From assembly GCF_032854445.1 (NCBI RefSeq), contig NC_088302.1, positions 28,248,330 to 28,312,329 on the forward strand: 64,000 nucleotides of DNA, written 5' to 3'. The notes under the pieces are model-generated. The model did no database searches, was not told the DNA's origin, and worked only from the letters and a program-made list of their open reading frames with translations. Of the stretch, positions 51,811-62,393 are shown in pieces (the first letter of the stretch is position 1; each line of letters starts with the position of its first letter). A program made the translations under genes and the position numbers. This stretch comes from Liolophura sinensis. Taxonomy: Eukaryota; Mollusca; Polyplacophora; Chitonida; Chitonidae.

Positions 51811-52164
51811 CCGATCTGGTAGATGAAAAATGACAGTGTGCTATGATCCTATTTATAACTCTATATATTGACCAGTGCACCTGTTCGAAAAGCACGTGTT
51901 TTTGCGAAGATTGACCCAAGAAAAGAAATGAAACCAATTCCCGTTTTAAATATTTTATCCACCAAAGTATTTGTTAATATCTCATATATCTCGTAAAAAG
52001 TATACACAGACTCGAGTTTAAAAACTAAAACCGGGACAACATTTTTACATAATTTTTATGTCGCCACAAGGAAATATGTGGACTGGACATATTTTTTTGC
52101 CTCTTGAGAACACGGCGGCTGACAAGTTATTGATACAAGAACGTACGTTACTCATTGTATATAT
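51811..52164. other. Spacer, nothing recognised
   Basis: AT-rich sequence between two arrays. Confidence 0.4.
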
Positions 52165-53425
52165 ACATTAAAAAAAATCATCTGTTAATTATACAGAAAG
52201 TGTGTTGTTTGAGTGATGGTAGGATGTATTCTGCTATTACATTACATATATACACCAAAAAAATTCATCTGTTAATTATACAGAAAGTGTGTTGTTTGAG
52301 TGATGGTAGGATGTATTCTGCTATTACATTACATATATACACCCAAAAAATTCATCTGTTAAATTTTACAGAAAGTGTGTTGTTTGAGTGATGGTAGGAT
52401 GTATTCTGCTATTACATTACATATATACATATATACACCCAAAAAATTCATCTGTTAATTATACAGAAAGTGTGTTGTTTGAGTGATGGTAGAATGTAGT
52501 CTACTGTTACTCATTGTATATACACACTCACAAAATTCATCTGTAAAATTTAACAGAAAGTTTGTTGTTTGAGTAATGGTAGAATGTATTCTACTATTAC
52601 ATTACTCATTGTACATATACACTGAAAAAATGTATCTGTTAAATTTAACAGAAAGTTTGTTGTTTGAGTAATGGTAGAATGTGTTCTGCTATTACATTAC
52701 ATATATACATATATACACCAAAAAATTCATCTGTTAAATTATACAGAAAGTGTGTTGTTTGAGTGATGGTAGGATGTATTCTGCTAATACATTCCATATA
52801 TACACCCAAAAAATTAATCTCTTAAATTTTACGGAAAGTGTGTTGTTTGAGTAATGGTAGGATGTATTCTGCTATTACATTACATATATACACCCAAGAA
52901 ATTCATCTGTTAAATTATACAGAAAGTGTGTTGTTTGAGTGATGGTAGGATGTTTTCTGCTATTACATTACATATATACACCCAAAAAATTCATCTGTTA
53001 AATTATACAGAAAGTGTGTTGTTTGAGTGATGGTAGGATGTATTCTGCTATTACATTACATATATACACCCAAAAAATTCATCTGTTAAATTATACAGAA
53101 AGTGTGTTGTTTGAGTAATGGTAGAATGTATTCTACTGTTACATTACTCAGTGTATATATACACTCACAAAATTCATCTGTAAAATTTAACAGAAAGTTT
53201 GTTGTTTGAGTAATGGTAGAATGTATTCTACTATTACATTACTCATTGTACATATACACTGAAAAAATTTATCTGTTGAATTTAACAGAAAGTTTGTTGT
53301 TTGAGTAATGGTAGAATGTGTTCTGGTATTACATTACTCATTGTACATATACACTCACAAAATTCATCTGTTAAATTTAGCAGAAAGTTTGTTGTCTGAG
53401 TGATGGTAGAATGTTTTCTATTAGC
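52165..53425. repeat. 87-bp array of 14 units derived from a MITE end
   Basis: Units centred on tgttgtttgagtgatggtag occur at about 52203, 52290, 52378, 52470, 52561, 52660, 52752, 52840, 52928, 53017, 53105, 53200, 53296 and 53390. Each unit has the MITE tip (cacccaaaaaattcatctg), a ttaacagaaag segment and gatgtattctgctattacat. These match the left arm of the MITE at 15001-15075. Two subtypes (tgatggtagg and taatggtaga) are partly interspersed. Confidence 0.9.
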
Positions 53426-53610
53426 CCAGCAGGACATTGTACAGAATATGCCATAATACCGTGTTATAATAACAGAATACATTCTAACATCACTCAGACA
53501 CTCTAACATCACTCAGACACTCTAACATCACTCAGACACTCTAACATCACTCAGACACTTAACACTTTCTGTTAAAATTAACAGAATAATTTTTATTAAT
53601 CTCATGGCCC
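53426..53610. mobile_element. MITE interior and right inverted end closing the array
   Basis: After the last unit, taccgtgttataataacaga is followed by inverted-arm sequence: attctaacatcactcagaca, then tttctgttaaaattaacaga. Within the arm a 19-bp word (actctaacatcactcagac) is repeated four times (about 53479-53560). The array is therefore the amplified left end of a single element whose right end is still present. Confidence 0.75.
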
Positions 53611-54777
53611 CGTTTTGGATTAAACAAAAATTTATCAGACAAATGAAAAAGAGATCATAGAGCTTTTTATCGCAAAAAGGAACCTCATAAAAATCCTGAT
53701 GCTTCTGTCACGAAAAGGGTTGGTTTCTGATGTATTAGCACTTGAACCGCTTTCAGATCTGACGTTAATTTTTGTCCGCGACTCACCGTTTCATGTCTGC
53801 GACTTACCGTTTTGGTCAACAACTGTCGGTTTTATTCAAAATGTTCCGTTTTTGGAGGTCATATGACAAATAATGCAGTCGTTGCAGAGCTAGTTTTCAT
53901 GAGTGTAAAGATGTGGATATGCTATAAATAAAGGCAAATAATGGTAATTAGAGAAAAGTACATTACAAAGCAAACTTATCTCCTCACTGATAATCACTGT
54001 CAGTGCTGAAAAATACCTCCTTCTTCCTATGAAGTTTGAAAAAAAACTGTAGGTACTTTCTGTGAGGAACTGTGAGAAGTGCTACGGTGGAGTGTTGTCG
54101 ACAGAATTTCCAAAAATTGCTATATAAGTCAAATGTGTTAAGAGGTCAAAGAATTTTCAAATGCTTTGCAACTCCAAAATGTATATGGAAAGATGCCAAA
54201 TTATCTACATTAAGCGCGAATCTGTTTTCACTTTTCCCCTTCGACTTACAATTTTTTAGTACTTTTTAAACTTTGCCCCGTCATGAAAGGCGACATGAAC
54301 TCCATTATCCATGGGGAAGTTAGCTCGAGCTTGTGAAGAGAGCGCCACCAAACAACGCTTCCTGAAGTCTCTTGTTTGCGGAACCCATTTAATGTTACTT
54401 TGCATTTTTGTTTTTGTTTTATTATATAAGCAACAGAGTTGGGGAAGCAAAATCATGACAGAGGGTTTGGTGCAGGGCTAGTTAACAAATTATATGCATG
54501 GTATGATATGCCGAAAATAAGCTTTACATGTATTGATTTTAATCTGTTCCACTCTTTTTCGAAAAAAAAAATTACGTAAGTGCAGAGTATTATAGCGGTG
54601 GTACATGTTTCATTATAGCCTCAATAGTCACGTGTCCCACCTCTCGAACTAATTATTCTCCATCCTTTTCTTCTAAAAGCACTGATTCTGTTGCAAAAAA
54701 AAAAAAAAATGGGCGAGACCACTCCGAAGGCACCCATTTACCAACAAGACGTATACATGTCAGCCCAAAAGCAAGAA
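53611..54777. other. Intergenic, nothing recognised
   Basis: Three related ccgttt words with 'gcgactcaccgt/gcgacttaccgt' phrases near 53780-53830 form a weak local repeat. No supported gene. Confidence 0.4.
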
Positions 54778-54931
54778 GTCTGCCAGCAACCTGCGGATGG
54801 TCGTGGGTTTCCCACGGGCTCTGCCCGGTTTCTACCCACCATAATGCTGACCGCCGTCACATAAGTGAAATATTCTTTAGTAGGGGGTAAAACACAAATC
54901 AAATAAATAAATAAATAATTAAATAAATAAA
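54778..54931 (+). mobile_element. SINE family A, 5'-truncated
   Basis: Starts inside the body (gtctgccagcaacctgcgga) and ends in a long (AAAT)n tail. Perfect 12-bp duplications caaaagcaagaa lie at 54766-54777 (ending in the preceding ccaaaagcaagaa) and 54932-54943. Confidence 0.9.
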
Positions 54932-54943
54932 CAAAAGCAAGAA

Positions 54944-55209
54944 TTTATACTAGGGCTGTTCAAAACTGTATTAAAAGTTACGCCAGGCTTAAATCATAAC
55001 ACCAGCCTTGTTCTAATACAAAACCAGTTGAACAATAGTGTCGACAAGAGAATACCGTGTTTATCTACTAATACACCTTTGAATAATTGGGTCCTTTTAC
55101 AAAAATCACTATATAAATGACATGAACCAGTTTCAGTTTTTCGTTCGATCACACTCCAGTGCAGGCCGTCAGAACCGAACACAAGTTAACGGATGATGTG
55201 TTTAATTTC
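54944..55209. other. Spacer, nothing recognised
   Basis: No supported feature. Confidence 0.4.
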
Positions 55210-55222
55210 ATGAATGAATTGA

Positions 55223-55568
55223 GTGAGTAAGTGAGTGAGTGAGTGAGTGCTTGGGGTTTAACGTCGTCCTCAACAATTTTTCAGTCATATGACGACGAAG
55301 GAATCATTAGGGTGCATGTACGTGTAATGTGCCTCCTTGTTGCAGGACGGATTTCCACCGCTCTTTTATCTATTGCTGCTTCACTGAAAGGACTTACCGA
55401 AGGCAAGTAAGCCGCACCGCCCGAGCCATTATACTGATACGGGTCAACCAGTCGTTGCACTGTCCCTTTCATGCTGAACGCCAAGTGAAGAAGTTACAAC
55501 TTCCTCTTTTAAAGTCTTAGGTGTGACTCGACCCAGGATTGATCCTGGATCTACCGCTCCCGAAGCGG
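55223..55568 (-). mobile_element. SINE family B, copy 2
   Basis: About 346 bp, minus strand, with (gagt)n-type tail on the left and tRNA-like B-box region (caggattgatcctgg) on the right. Duplications atgaatgaattga (55210-55222) and atgaatgaactga (55569-55581) differ at one base. Very similar to the copy at 25911-26248 over the whole length, including the 67-codon frame, here 55281-55484. Confidence 0.9.
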
Positions 55569-55581
55569 ATGAATGAACTGA

Positions 55582-55879
55582 CGTGAGCGAGAAAATGTTA
55601 TAAATGTGAATTTGATGATGACCCTCTTAAACTTCGTTGCGTAAAACGGAATGCATACGGTTACATTGCGGGGGCTACCTCTTTAGTTCAACATAAATGA
55701 CGTATTGCATACAATACAGATACATGTATATACGCAGTTGTTATATACTCATTTTTATTCACAAAACAAACAACCAAGTAACGAAACATACTTTGGATAT
55801 TTAAGACATGCCATTTTGATATTTTTTGTGTGTGGACTAAATCAAAATGAAATCGGGCTTAATCTATTCCCTGCAGATT
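55582..55879. other. Spacer, nothing recognised
   Basis: No supported feature. Confidence 0.4.
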
Positions 55880-56640
55880 TCAGAGAATACGTTTTTCTAT
55901 CACACAGGCGCCATTGCAGCAGCTAGTCACGTTACACCCTCGACATCCGAGTAAGCTGGTAGTTCTAACGTCTATGCGCTTCCACGGCGTACTGAAGCCC
56001 CGCCCGTCTGTCATGTCCATTGATCCCCTAATCCGCTCCCGGTACAACAGTTTCATCCTCGTCATCATTCTCGGTTTCTAATTTTCCAGAAGGTACTTCA
56101 GCTGTAGGCGTAGCTTCTTTTCTTACCGGTCGTCTTTGCGATGTGGAATCTAGCGAACAAAAACCCTCTCTTTCTTCTGCCGCGATTTAAAGTGTAACAA
56201 TATGAGTGATTCGTATCCGGCCAATTAGATTTATTGTCGCCGCAACACATGCCCAGATGCTGACAGATTGTTCTGGGTCGGGATCAATATGTTTATCACT
56301 GTGATTAAACGACAGTTCTGCACGCTATAGTCACATAATCACTGGATGTCGGTTTCTGTAGGACAGGAGACAGATTGCATAGAAACAAGAGAGATGACAA
56401 GTAAACACACACGTTCATCCTGATCTATACCTAAATCGGCACTGACTGTCCGGAAGGCTTACCGCTACCGGCCACCACAAGCACTTACCTGCACTGTCTT
56501 TGTTATTGGCCATTAAAAACTCATTAATTTGCGATATTAGAGACCGTTCAAAGCCGCTAGGAGTATCACCTCAGCGTCAGATCGGATATAATACCTATTT
56601 TAATAATTAAAGCGTTATTAAAAATGTTTACAGAGGGATT
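55880..56640. promoter_or_regulatory. Complex island around the candidate exon
   Basis: GC-richer and non-repetitive. The 56440-56640 part has tgtctttgttattggccatt and ctcattaatttgcg words typical of developmental enhancers. An overlapping minus frame (55880-56068) with five closely spaced cysteines near its end is open but unsupported. Confidence 0.27.
56028..56149 (-). CDS. Candidate terminal exon of an unidentified minus-strand gene
   Basis: On the minus strand an acceptor-like tttttgttcgctag ends at 56150. It is followed by two bases and 39 codons with coding character, including STSQRRPVRKEATPTAE and an acidic end (ETENDDEDETVVPGAD), then TAG at 56028-56030. The composition (basic, then Glu/Asp-rich) resembles the disordered C-terminus of a nuclear or cytoplasmic protein, but I recognise no family. 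Upstream exons would lie at higher coordinates and I could not identify them. Chance cannot be excluded. Confidence 0.3.
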
Positions 56641-57199
56641 TAAAAAGTTTGTGTTTGTTGTCTGCGCGGCATAATAGGAAACATTTATTTATGAATATTT
56701 CATCTAACCGGCAAACATGCATTTCCTTTTTGTCTGAATTCATAAATGACTTTGCTTCCCTGCGAATAAAAATGGTTGATAATTATGAATCGAAGTTGGG
56801 CATATATCCATGTCTTTAGCCTTTATAATATAACTGTTAGTGGTATACAATTGTAGACTAACTTTAAGAGCACTAACAGAAGTCTATAACTGATGACGCC
56901 ATTATGTTTATATTTTATCGCCATTATCTAGGAATATCTAACACTTAAAGCTAAAACTTGTTAATTCATAATAAACCTAAGACTTGTATAGTTTCTAAAC
57001 GTATGTATCATGTTTGGCTGCTATTTCATAAAAGTCAATATTAGCCGATCTTTGATCCGCTTTCCTTTTTACACAAAAGTTTCACGGGAACACCCTTTAA
57101 ATCTTCACTCCGGCTAAGACGCACTCAGAGATGTAATTGTGCCAAATTAGTTCCTTTTTTTGCTGCAATCAAGTTATTACATTTCGGAAGTATAAACAC
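56641..57199. other. AT-rich intergenic, nothing recognised
   Basis: No supported feature. Confidence 0.45.
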
Positions 57200-57870
57200 A
57201 ACTAGACAATACCTGACTCAAAGTATTATTCTCAACAAGTTCGCTACCATATGCTCACCCCTACCTCTCGCTGATAAAGCCATTGAGCAATGGCGGAAGT
57301 CTTTACGCGAGTGGAATTAGTTCGCCGCGTCTTCAATGAACAGGCGGTAGTGAAGTGAATCGATTTCAGCTCAATGTGCTCTCCTCGAAGGCAGTTTTTA
57401 TCGGAGAATGACCTTTGCAGCTCTTCTCTGTGCAGGTTCGCGATCAACTATTCGTATTATAAAAGCCGATTTACCCATTCAGAAAGCGTTTCATGTGAGG
57501 AGCACTCATGTCTTTGTAGCTGCTCTGTGCTGTTTGGCTGCATACAATGGACGGTCGACCAGGCAAGCTGCTCGACAAGTCCGTGTAAAAGCTTCGACAC
57601 AGGAGCAGAATCGAGCCGGAGTCCGCCAGCTTTATCTCCGGTCACGTATAGTAATCGCTGGCAATTAACTTAATTGCGTTACTCTGGCCGGATTCTATAC
57701 CATATTGAGGGAAGCCTTATATGCCCAAGCGAATAGAGATATGGGATGATTCCAAAGGGAGACGAGCGTATCATCTTTGTATCACCTCCTATGAATAAAC
57801 TATTCTCTTTATGTTAGTCCTTTGATTACCTCGTCCTACGCTTCCGCCGTCATCTACAATTCCGGAAATT
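57200..57870. promoter_or_regulatory. Complex island, possibly regulatory
   Basis: GC-richer. Open on both strands at 57374-57673 in four overlapping frames (up to 99 codons plus, 62 minus) with no recognised product. An acceptor-like gaatcgatttcag ends at 57369. Multiple open frames without one favoured argue against a simple coding exon. Confidence 0.25.
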
Positions 57871-58069
57871 AGATGCTACACACACAAGAGTTAATCGATA
57901 GCAGTTGTTATCACAATGTGTCTCATTTCTAAATTACTTTTACATGATTCCAGGCTTTGTCACGAGCTGTGTGATAAAAGCTCACCCAAACACAACCAAG
58001 GGCAGAGGAAATTTACTTAGCGCAAAATAAACGCTAAAACATACAACCATCATAATCCCGGATAATTTT

Positions 58070-58262
58070 CGACCGTAAGTGGGAAGGTCTGGCACAACCT
58101 GCGGATGGTCGTGGGTTCCCCCGTTTTCCTCCCACCATGAAGCTGACCGCCGTCGTATAAATGAAATATTCTTGAGCACGGCATAAAACACCAATCAAAT
58201 ATATAAATAAATAAATATTTAAATAAATAAATAAATAAATATTTAAATAAATAAATAAATAA
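58070..58262 (+). mobile_element. SINE family A, 5'-truncated, long tail
   Basis: Begins in the body (cgaccgtaagtgggaaggtc) and ends in an expanded (AAAT)n tail (58201-58262). Duplications of 15 bp with one mismatch: atcccggataatttt (58055-58069) and atcccagataatttt (58263-58277). Confidence 0.9.
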
Positions 58263-58409
58263 ATCCCAGATAATTTTAACACAAGTGTAAGGCTTTCATA
58301 ACGGCTGATGAAGCTTCAATAGAATAACAATAATGTTGTGTTAATAATGTTGGGAATAATTTTTCACCTCAATTAGCCTACCTGACTTTTTTTTTTTCAA
58401 CAATTTTTT

Positions 58410-58460
58410 CATGCTGGCTTCCTCTCCGTCAACACGACGGCCGGAGAGGAAGCGAGCATG
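58410..58460. mobile_element. Fold-back made of two SINE A fragments
   Basis: catgctggcttcctctccgt (58410-58429) is followed after about 8 bases by its inverted form, ccggagaggaagcgagcatg (58441-58460). Both are the same internal piece of SINE A in opposite orientation. Confidence 0.7.
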
Positions 58461-58799
58461 AACTCACAGCGATTCAACGAATAAAGGAATGATTCAATAA
58501 TTAGCTGATTAAACTAATGAACAGTTGATTACCACGTGAACGTCATAAATATAGACGGGTAAAATATGAATTAATACTTTGAAAAAAAAGCACGTTAGTA
58601 ATGATGTGATTTATTGATAAATTTATTTATTGATGTATTTTTATAAGATGGCTACTGGCACAAAATAAAATATTCATATCTGTTAAAATATTCATGTTCA
58701 TAAAAAGTGAAGTTCATGATTCAGTCCAAAACTTTAGTGATAGTCCAGTAAGTGTATGGACAGCGTATGGACACAGGCGATTCAACGCAAGTTAAATGA
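58461..58799. other. Intergenic, nothing recognised
   Basis: AT-rich without supported features. Confidence 0.4.
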
Positions 58800-59480
58800 T
58801 GCCGTTATCGTTATTTTGATTGCACTGTCTGGCTGGTATTATTATTTGATACTGTACATTCTGGCTGTAATCCGTATCTGAGACTGCACTTTAGCTAGGA
58901 CCGCACTTTCTGGCTATCTGTTATCATTATCTGTTGCTACACTTTCTGACTGTTATTATTATCTGGGACTGCACTTTGTCTTGGAACGCACTTTCTGGCG
59001 ATCCATTACCGTTATCTGGCATTACACCTTACGATTGTTATCATTACCTGGAACTATACTTTATAGCTGTCATCGGCATATTGATTACACTTTATAGCTT
59101 TTATCATTATTTGTGAGTGGACTTTCTTGCTATTGTCATTATCTATACTGCGCTTTTTGGCTGTAATCGTCGGGATTGGGCGTTCTCGTCTTTATCGTTG
59201 TTTGGGATTGCCCTCTCTGGTTTTTATCATTGTTTGGGATTGCACTCTCTGGTTTTTATCATTGTTTGGGACTGGACTCTGCTTTTTATCATTATCTGTC
59301 ATTGGACTCTCTGGTTTTTAGCGTTTTCCGGGACTGTACTCTCTGGTTTTTATCATTATCTGTTATGGACTCTCGTTATCCCAGCTTTTTTTATTATTTT
59401 TTTATCGTTATTTGGGACTGAACCTTCCGGTTAGTATGTTGTTGTGTCGGATTGTACTTTCTGAGTCTTGTCGTTCAATT
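58800..59480. repeat. Degenerate ~32-bp tandem repeat, about 20 copies
   Basis: Phrases such as ggactgcactttctggctgt and tatcattatctg recur throughout. The best copies (59214, 59246) are exactly 32 bp apart with tctctggtttttatcattgt. The frames on the plus strand (FYHCLGLHSLVF-type peptide) are artefacts. Confidence 0.75.
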
Positions 59481-59569
59481 TAGCCCGGATGTCTCCTACA
59501 ACTGCGTTTCAAATCAGATATGAATAATGGGAAAGCTTCGTCCGTAATTATATTTTACGAGTGTATAGC

Positions 59570-60035
59570 CGTAAGGAGAGATGAGTGTACACACAATGAT
59601 ATGTTTGAGATGTGTATATACACAGTGAGAGTGAGATGAGTGCACGCCTGTGTACATGAGATATGTGTACACACAGTGAGAGTGAGATGAGTGCACGCAT
59701 GTGTACATGAGATATATGCACACACAGTGAGAGTGAGATGAGTACACGTCTGTGTACATGAGATATATGCACACACAGTGAGAGTGAGATGAGTGCACGC
59801 CTGCGTACATGGGATGTGTGTACACACAGTGAAAGTGAGATGAGTGCACGCCTGTGTACATGAGATGACTGTACACACAGTGAAAGAGAGATGAGTGCAC
59901 GCCTGTGTACACGAGATGACTGTACACACAGTCAAAGTGAGATGAGTGCACGCCTGTGTACATGGGATGTGTGTGCACACAGTAAGATGTGCTTACACAG
60001 TGAGATGTTGTACACAAAGTGAGATGTTTGTACAC
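59570..60035. repeat. 51-bp minisatellite, about 9 copies
   Basis: agtgagagtgagatgagtgc with acgcctgtgtacatgagat recurs with a period of 51 (59624, 59675 and so on). Since 51 is 17 codons, the minus frame 59514-60098 is open for 194 codons with a 17-residue repeat of the CVYTHLMYTGVHSSHSH type. No promoter, splice site or homology. Confidence 0.92.
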
Positions 60036-61070
60036 AATCAGGAATAAACTCAAGTAAACTTTTTGGGTTGAAATTCTTCTCAGATTTGTGAGTTGCAATT
60101 AGAAGGTGTGCAGGTTGGAAATTTCGGAGGGCGTAGAAAATAATTTCGGGGCGTGATAAAGTTGTTTCCTAAGCGAATTGAAATTATTCTTATATATCTA
60201 AATACAAAGGTGATTGGGAGATGGGATTCTGCAGGGTCAGGACAATAGAACGAGCACGGTCTCTCTTTGTTTTCAAAAGCTGTAACATTTTGTAGGACAT
60301 GGACTTTGATGGCACTCTGAATACGTGATACATTTTCACGGGGACAAAAACAGTCTTTAAAAAGTACAAAATAGTAAGAGTTAACCCAAAAAACTTTTGA
60401 GAGTTGACCTTCAAAAAATTACTATAATACTGATGCTTGAAAATCTTCTTGCAAATAAACGGCATTGGGAAAAATTGGACAAAGAAGTGGGCTTTCGTCA
60501 TGTAATCAGATTTAATCAGATCCCAAATCAATCTTGCTCTTAATGATTGTGGGACTCCCTATATAAAGCCCTACATGTGATTTATGGTTGTTTGTAACAG
60601 CCATAACATACTACGTGGAAGCCGCACATTGCATGAAGGTTTTAGATTTTTGAAGCGTTATAAGTTAAAGTACTTACAGCTCATGCTTCGCCTAAATCCC
60701 AGATAATTATGTTGTATAACTGTAAACCAAAAATGTCGAAATACATAAAGCAAAAACTAGACAAAATAATAAATGTTGTATGTAAGTTATTAGCGTCTTG
60801 CATGGGTTGGTTTATTTTCAAACCTTTATCATCTTTATGCGGCTAACATCATATGATCCACATTATTTTTGTTTTGATGTATGAAGACATGACTGTGCTC
60901 CTTTGAGGCAAGCCACGAGTGAGAATGTGTCAGATTGAACATTGCTGTGGAGTAGTCGTGTCGGCGTAGGGGATCACCTGTTCAAAGCTACTCTTTTTCG
61001 GCCCTAACTATCCAGTTGAAACAAGACAAAAGGAAAAGTCATACTAGGCATGCAGATTCACATTTATCCA

Positions 61071-61071
<1 letters not shown>
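60036..61071. other. Intergenic; one 113-codon minus frame
   Basis: The minus frame 60190-60531 starts at a TTG, has no family resemblance and is rich in Phe/Lys/Leu as expected of AT-rich DNA. Otherwise nothing is recognised. Confidence 0.35.
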
Positions 61072-61162
<91 letters not shown>

Positions 61163-61170
61163 ATATAGTC
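61072..61170. repeat. (AT)n microsatellite
   Basis: Perfect (at)n to about 61157, then ataatataatata. Confidence 0.97.
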
Positions 61171-61196
61171 CTCTATATATTTAACAGCGCTATAAT

Positions 61197-61260
61197 CAAA
61201 GAAAGAAACAAATAAATAAATAAAGAAAGAAAGAAAGAAAGAAAGAAAACAACAATAAAT
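61197..61260. repeat. (GAAA)n / (AAAT)n microsatellite
   Basis: Alternating gaaa and aaat runs adjacent to the (AT)n tract. Confidence 0.9.
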
Positions 61261-61571
61261 AACATTAACAAATACATTATATAATCAGTCCCTGGCAGAG
61301 TGAGACAATAATATTTACCTCCTTCCCGCCCCCGCAAATAATCATCCCGAACAATTACACATGGTCTTAGTTTGATCAACGATGAACGTTTAAGTTAAAA
61401 CGCAGCAGGACGGGGCTATTTCAATGAATTTAAAGTATGACTGAATGTTTGAAAAGGTGTTCTATAGTTTCCCAAAAAAAAAAAAAAAATAAAAATAACG
61501 TTGCTTAGTATAGATGCTTTTAAAAATACCGTGCTTTAATTATAAGCTAAAAAGAACGCTTTTGTATTTAG

Positions 61572-61664
61572 GACTTCGCTGATCTGGGAAGATCATGCCT
61601 GTATAGTGTGGCCATTCCACCTGCATTAGTGGAAGAGGTGATTCGTACAGTTCGTAACGAATGA
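61572..61664 (+). CDS. Candidate terminal exon of an unidentified plus-strand gene
   Basis: An acceptor-like cttttgtatttag ends at 61571. Thirty codons follow in the only open frame, including GRSCLYSVAIPPALVEEVIR, and end at TGA (61662-61664). The base composition is richer in G and C than the flanks. An aataaa word at about 62086 could serve as poly(A) signal. I recognise no family and found no upstream exon, so this could be chance. Confidence 0.27.
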   Translation, partial: DFADLGRSCLYSVAIPPALVEEVIRTVRNE

Positions 61665-61774
61665 CAGGTACTGTTTGCTTCTTCAGCTCATCGTTTTTTG
61701 TTTTTTTTTTTTAAATATAACCCACGGAGTATATATAACAAGTATATATTTACCCAACAAAATGTCTATCACAT

Positions 61775-61840
61775 TTAAGAACTTTTCACATATACGAGGG
61801 CGGTTATTTCTGGGGGTTGGGGGAAGCCGGACTATCCAGT
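61775..61840 (-). mobile_element. Possible SINE A fragment
   Basis: aagaacttttcacatatacg then agggcggtt resembles the reversed 3' module (caagaatatttcacttatac, gacggcgg) with many changes. Confidence 0.35.
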
Positions 61841-62128
61841 TTCTGACAAACTATCCCAACCCCCCCTACAAAAAATGTGCCTGATTCAGTCTCCAAACCA
61901 CCCTGTTTGAACCTAAGTGTATAAATGGCTAAAACAGGCCAGATGTTTGGCAACATGTCAATTAAACATAAAAAAATCTCGGCATTGGTCTTATCAGGTA
62001 CCGGAGAGCGGAGAACACGGCTATTCGGTTAGGATATCGGCAAATGCCAGGAGTTAAAATCAATCAAAACGACAAATGTTCTTAAATAAAGCTACAGTCA
62101 CGTGTCGCATTTCTACCGTGTCATAGGG

Positions 62129-62393
62129 CTATCTACTTAACTCAGTGATTTCCACACTGCACGCATAAGCCCAGCTAACACTCAGTGAGCAGGTATCGCG
62201 TGCGACTTGGTCTCGTGCGCTGTCGCGGGCAGCAGACTTTTGCCACGTGACCTTTATTCCATGAACTGAAACATCCCCACAGTTACAGTTGGTGTTCAAA
62301 TCTCCATCAAATCGGAACGTGACGATTTTGAGAGAGTTCACAATACCTCCGTAGCGACAGATTGTAGTCACGTGTCTACCATCTGGGAATGAC
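62129..62393 (-). CDS. Candidate terminal exon of an unidentified minus-strand gene
   Basis: On the minus strand the acceptor-like ttacgattaatattcag ends at 62394. The open frame continues for 87 codons to TAG at 62129-62131. The peptide looks coding: GRHVTTICRYGG, FRFDGDLNTNCNCGDVSVHG, then an Arg/Asp-rich segment and CSLSVSWAYACSV. Five cysteines and alternating hydrophobic strands suggest an extracellular beta-sheet domain, but I recognise no family. The segment is richer in GC than its surroundings. Upstream exons would lie to the right. Confidence 0.38.

Noticed and set aside
52165-53425. CRISPR-like regular array
   Set aside because: Eukaryotic context, no unique spacers between repeats, and units match a MITE end.
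57374-57673. 99-codon and 86-codon plus frames
   Set aside because: Several frames on both strands are open over the same island and none is favoured by homology or splice sites.
60190-60531. 113-codon minus frame
   Set aside because: Starts at TTG, no splice or family evidence, composition as expected for AT-rich DNA; one or two frames of this length are expected by chance.
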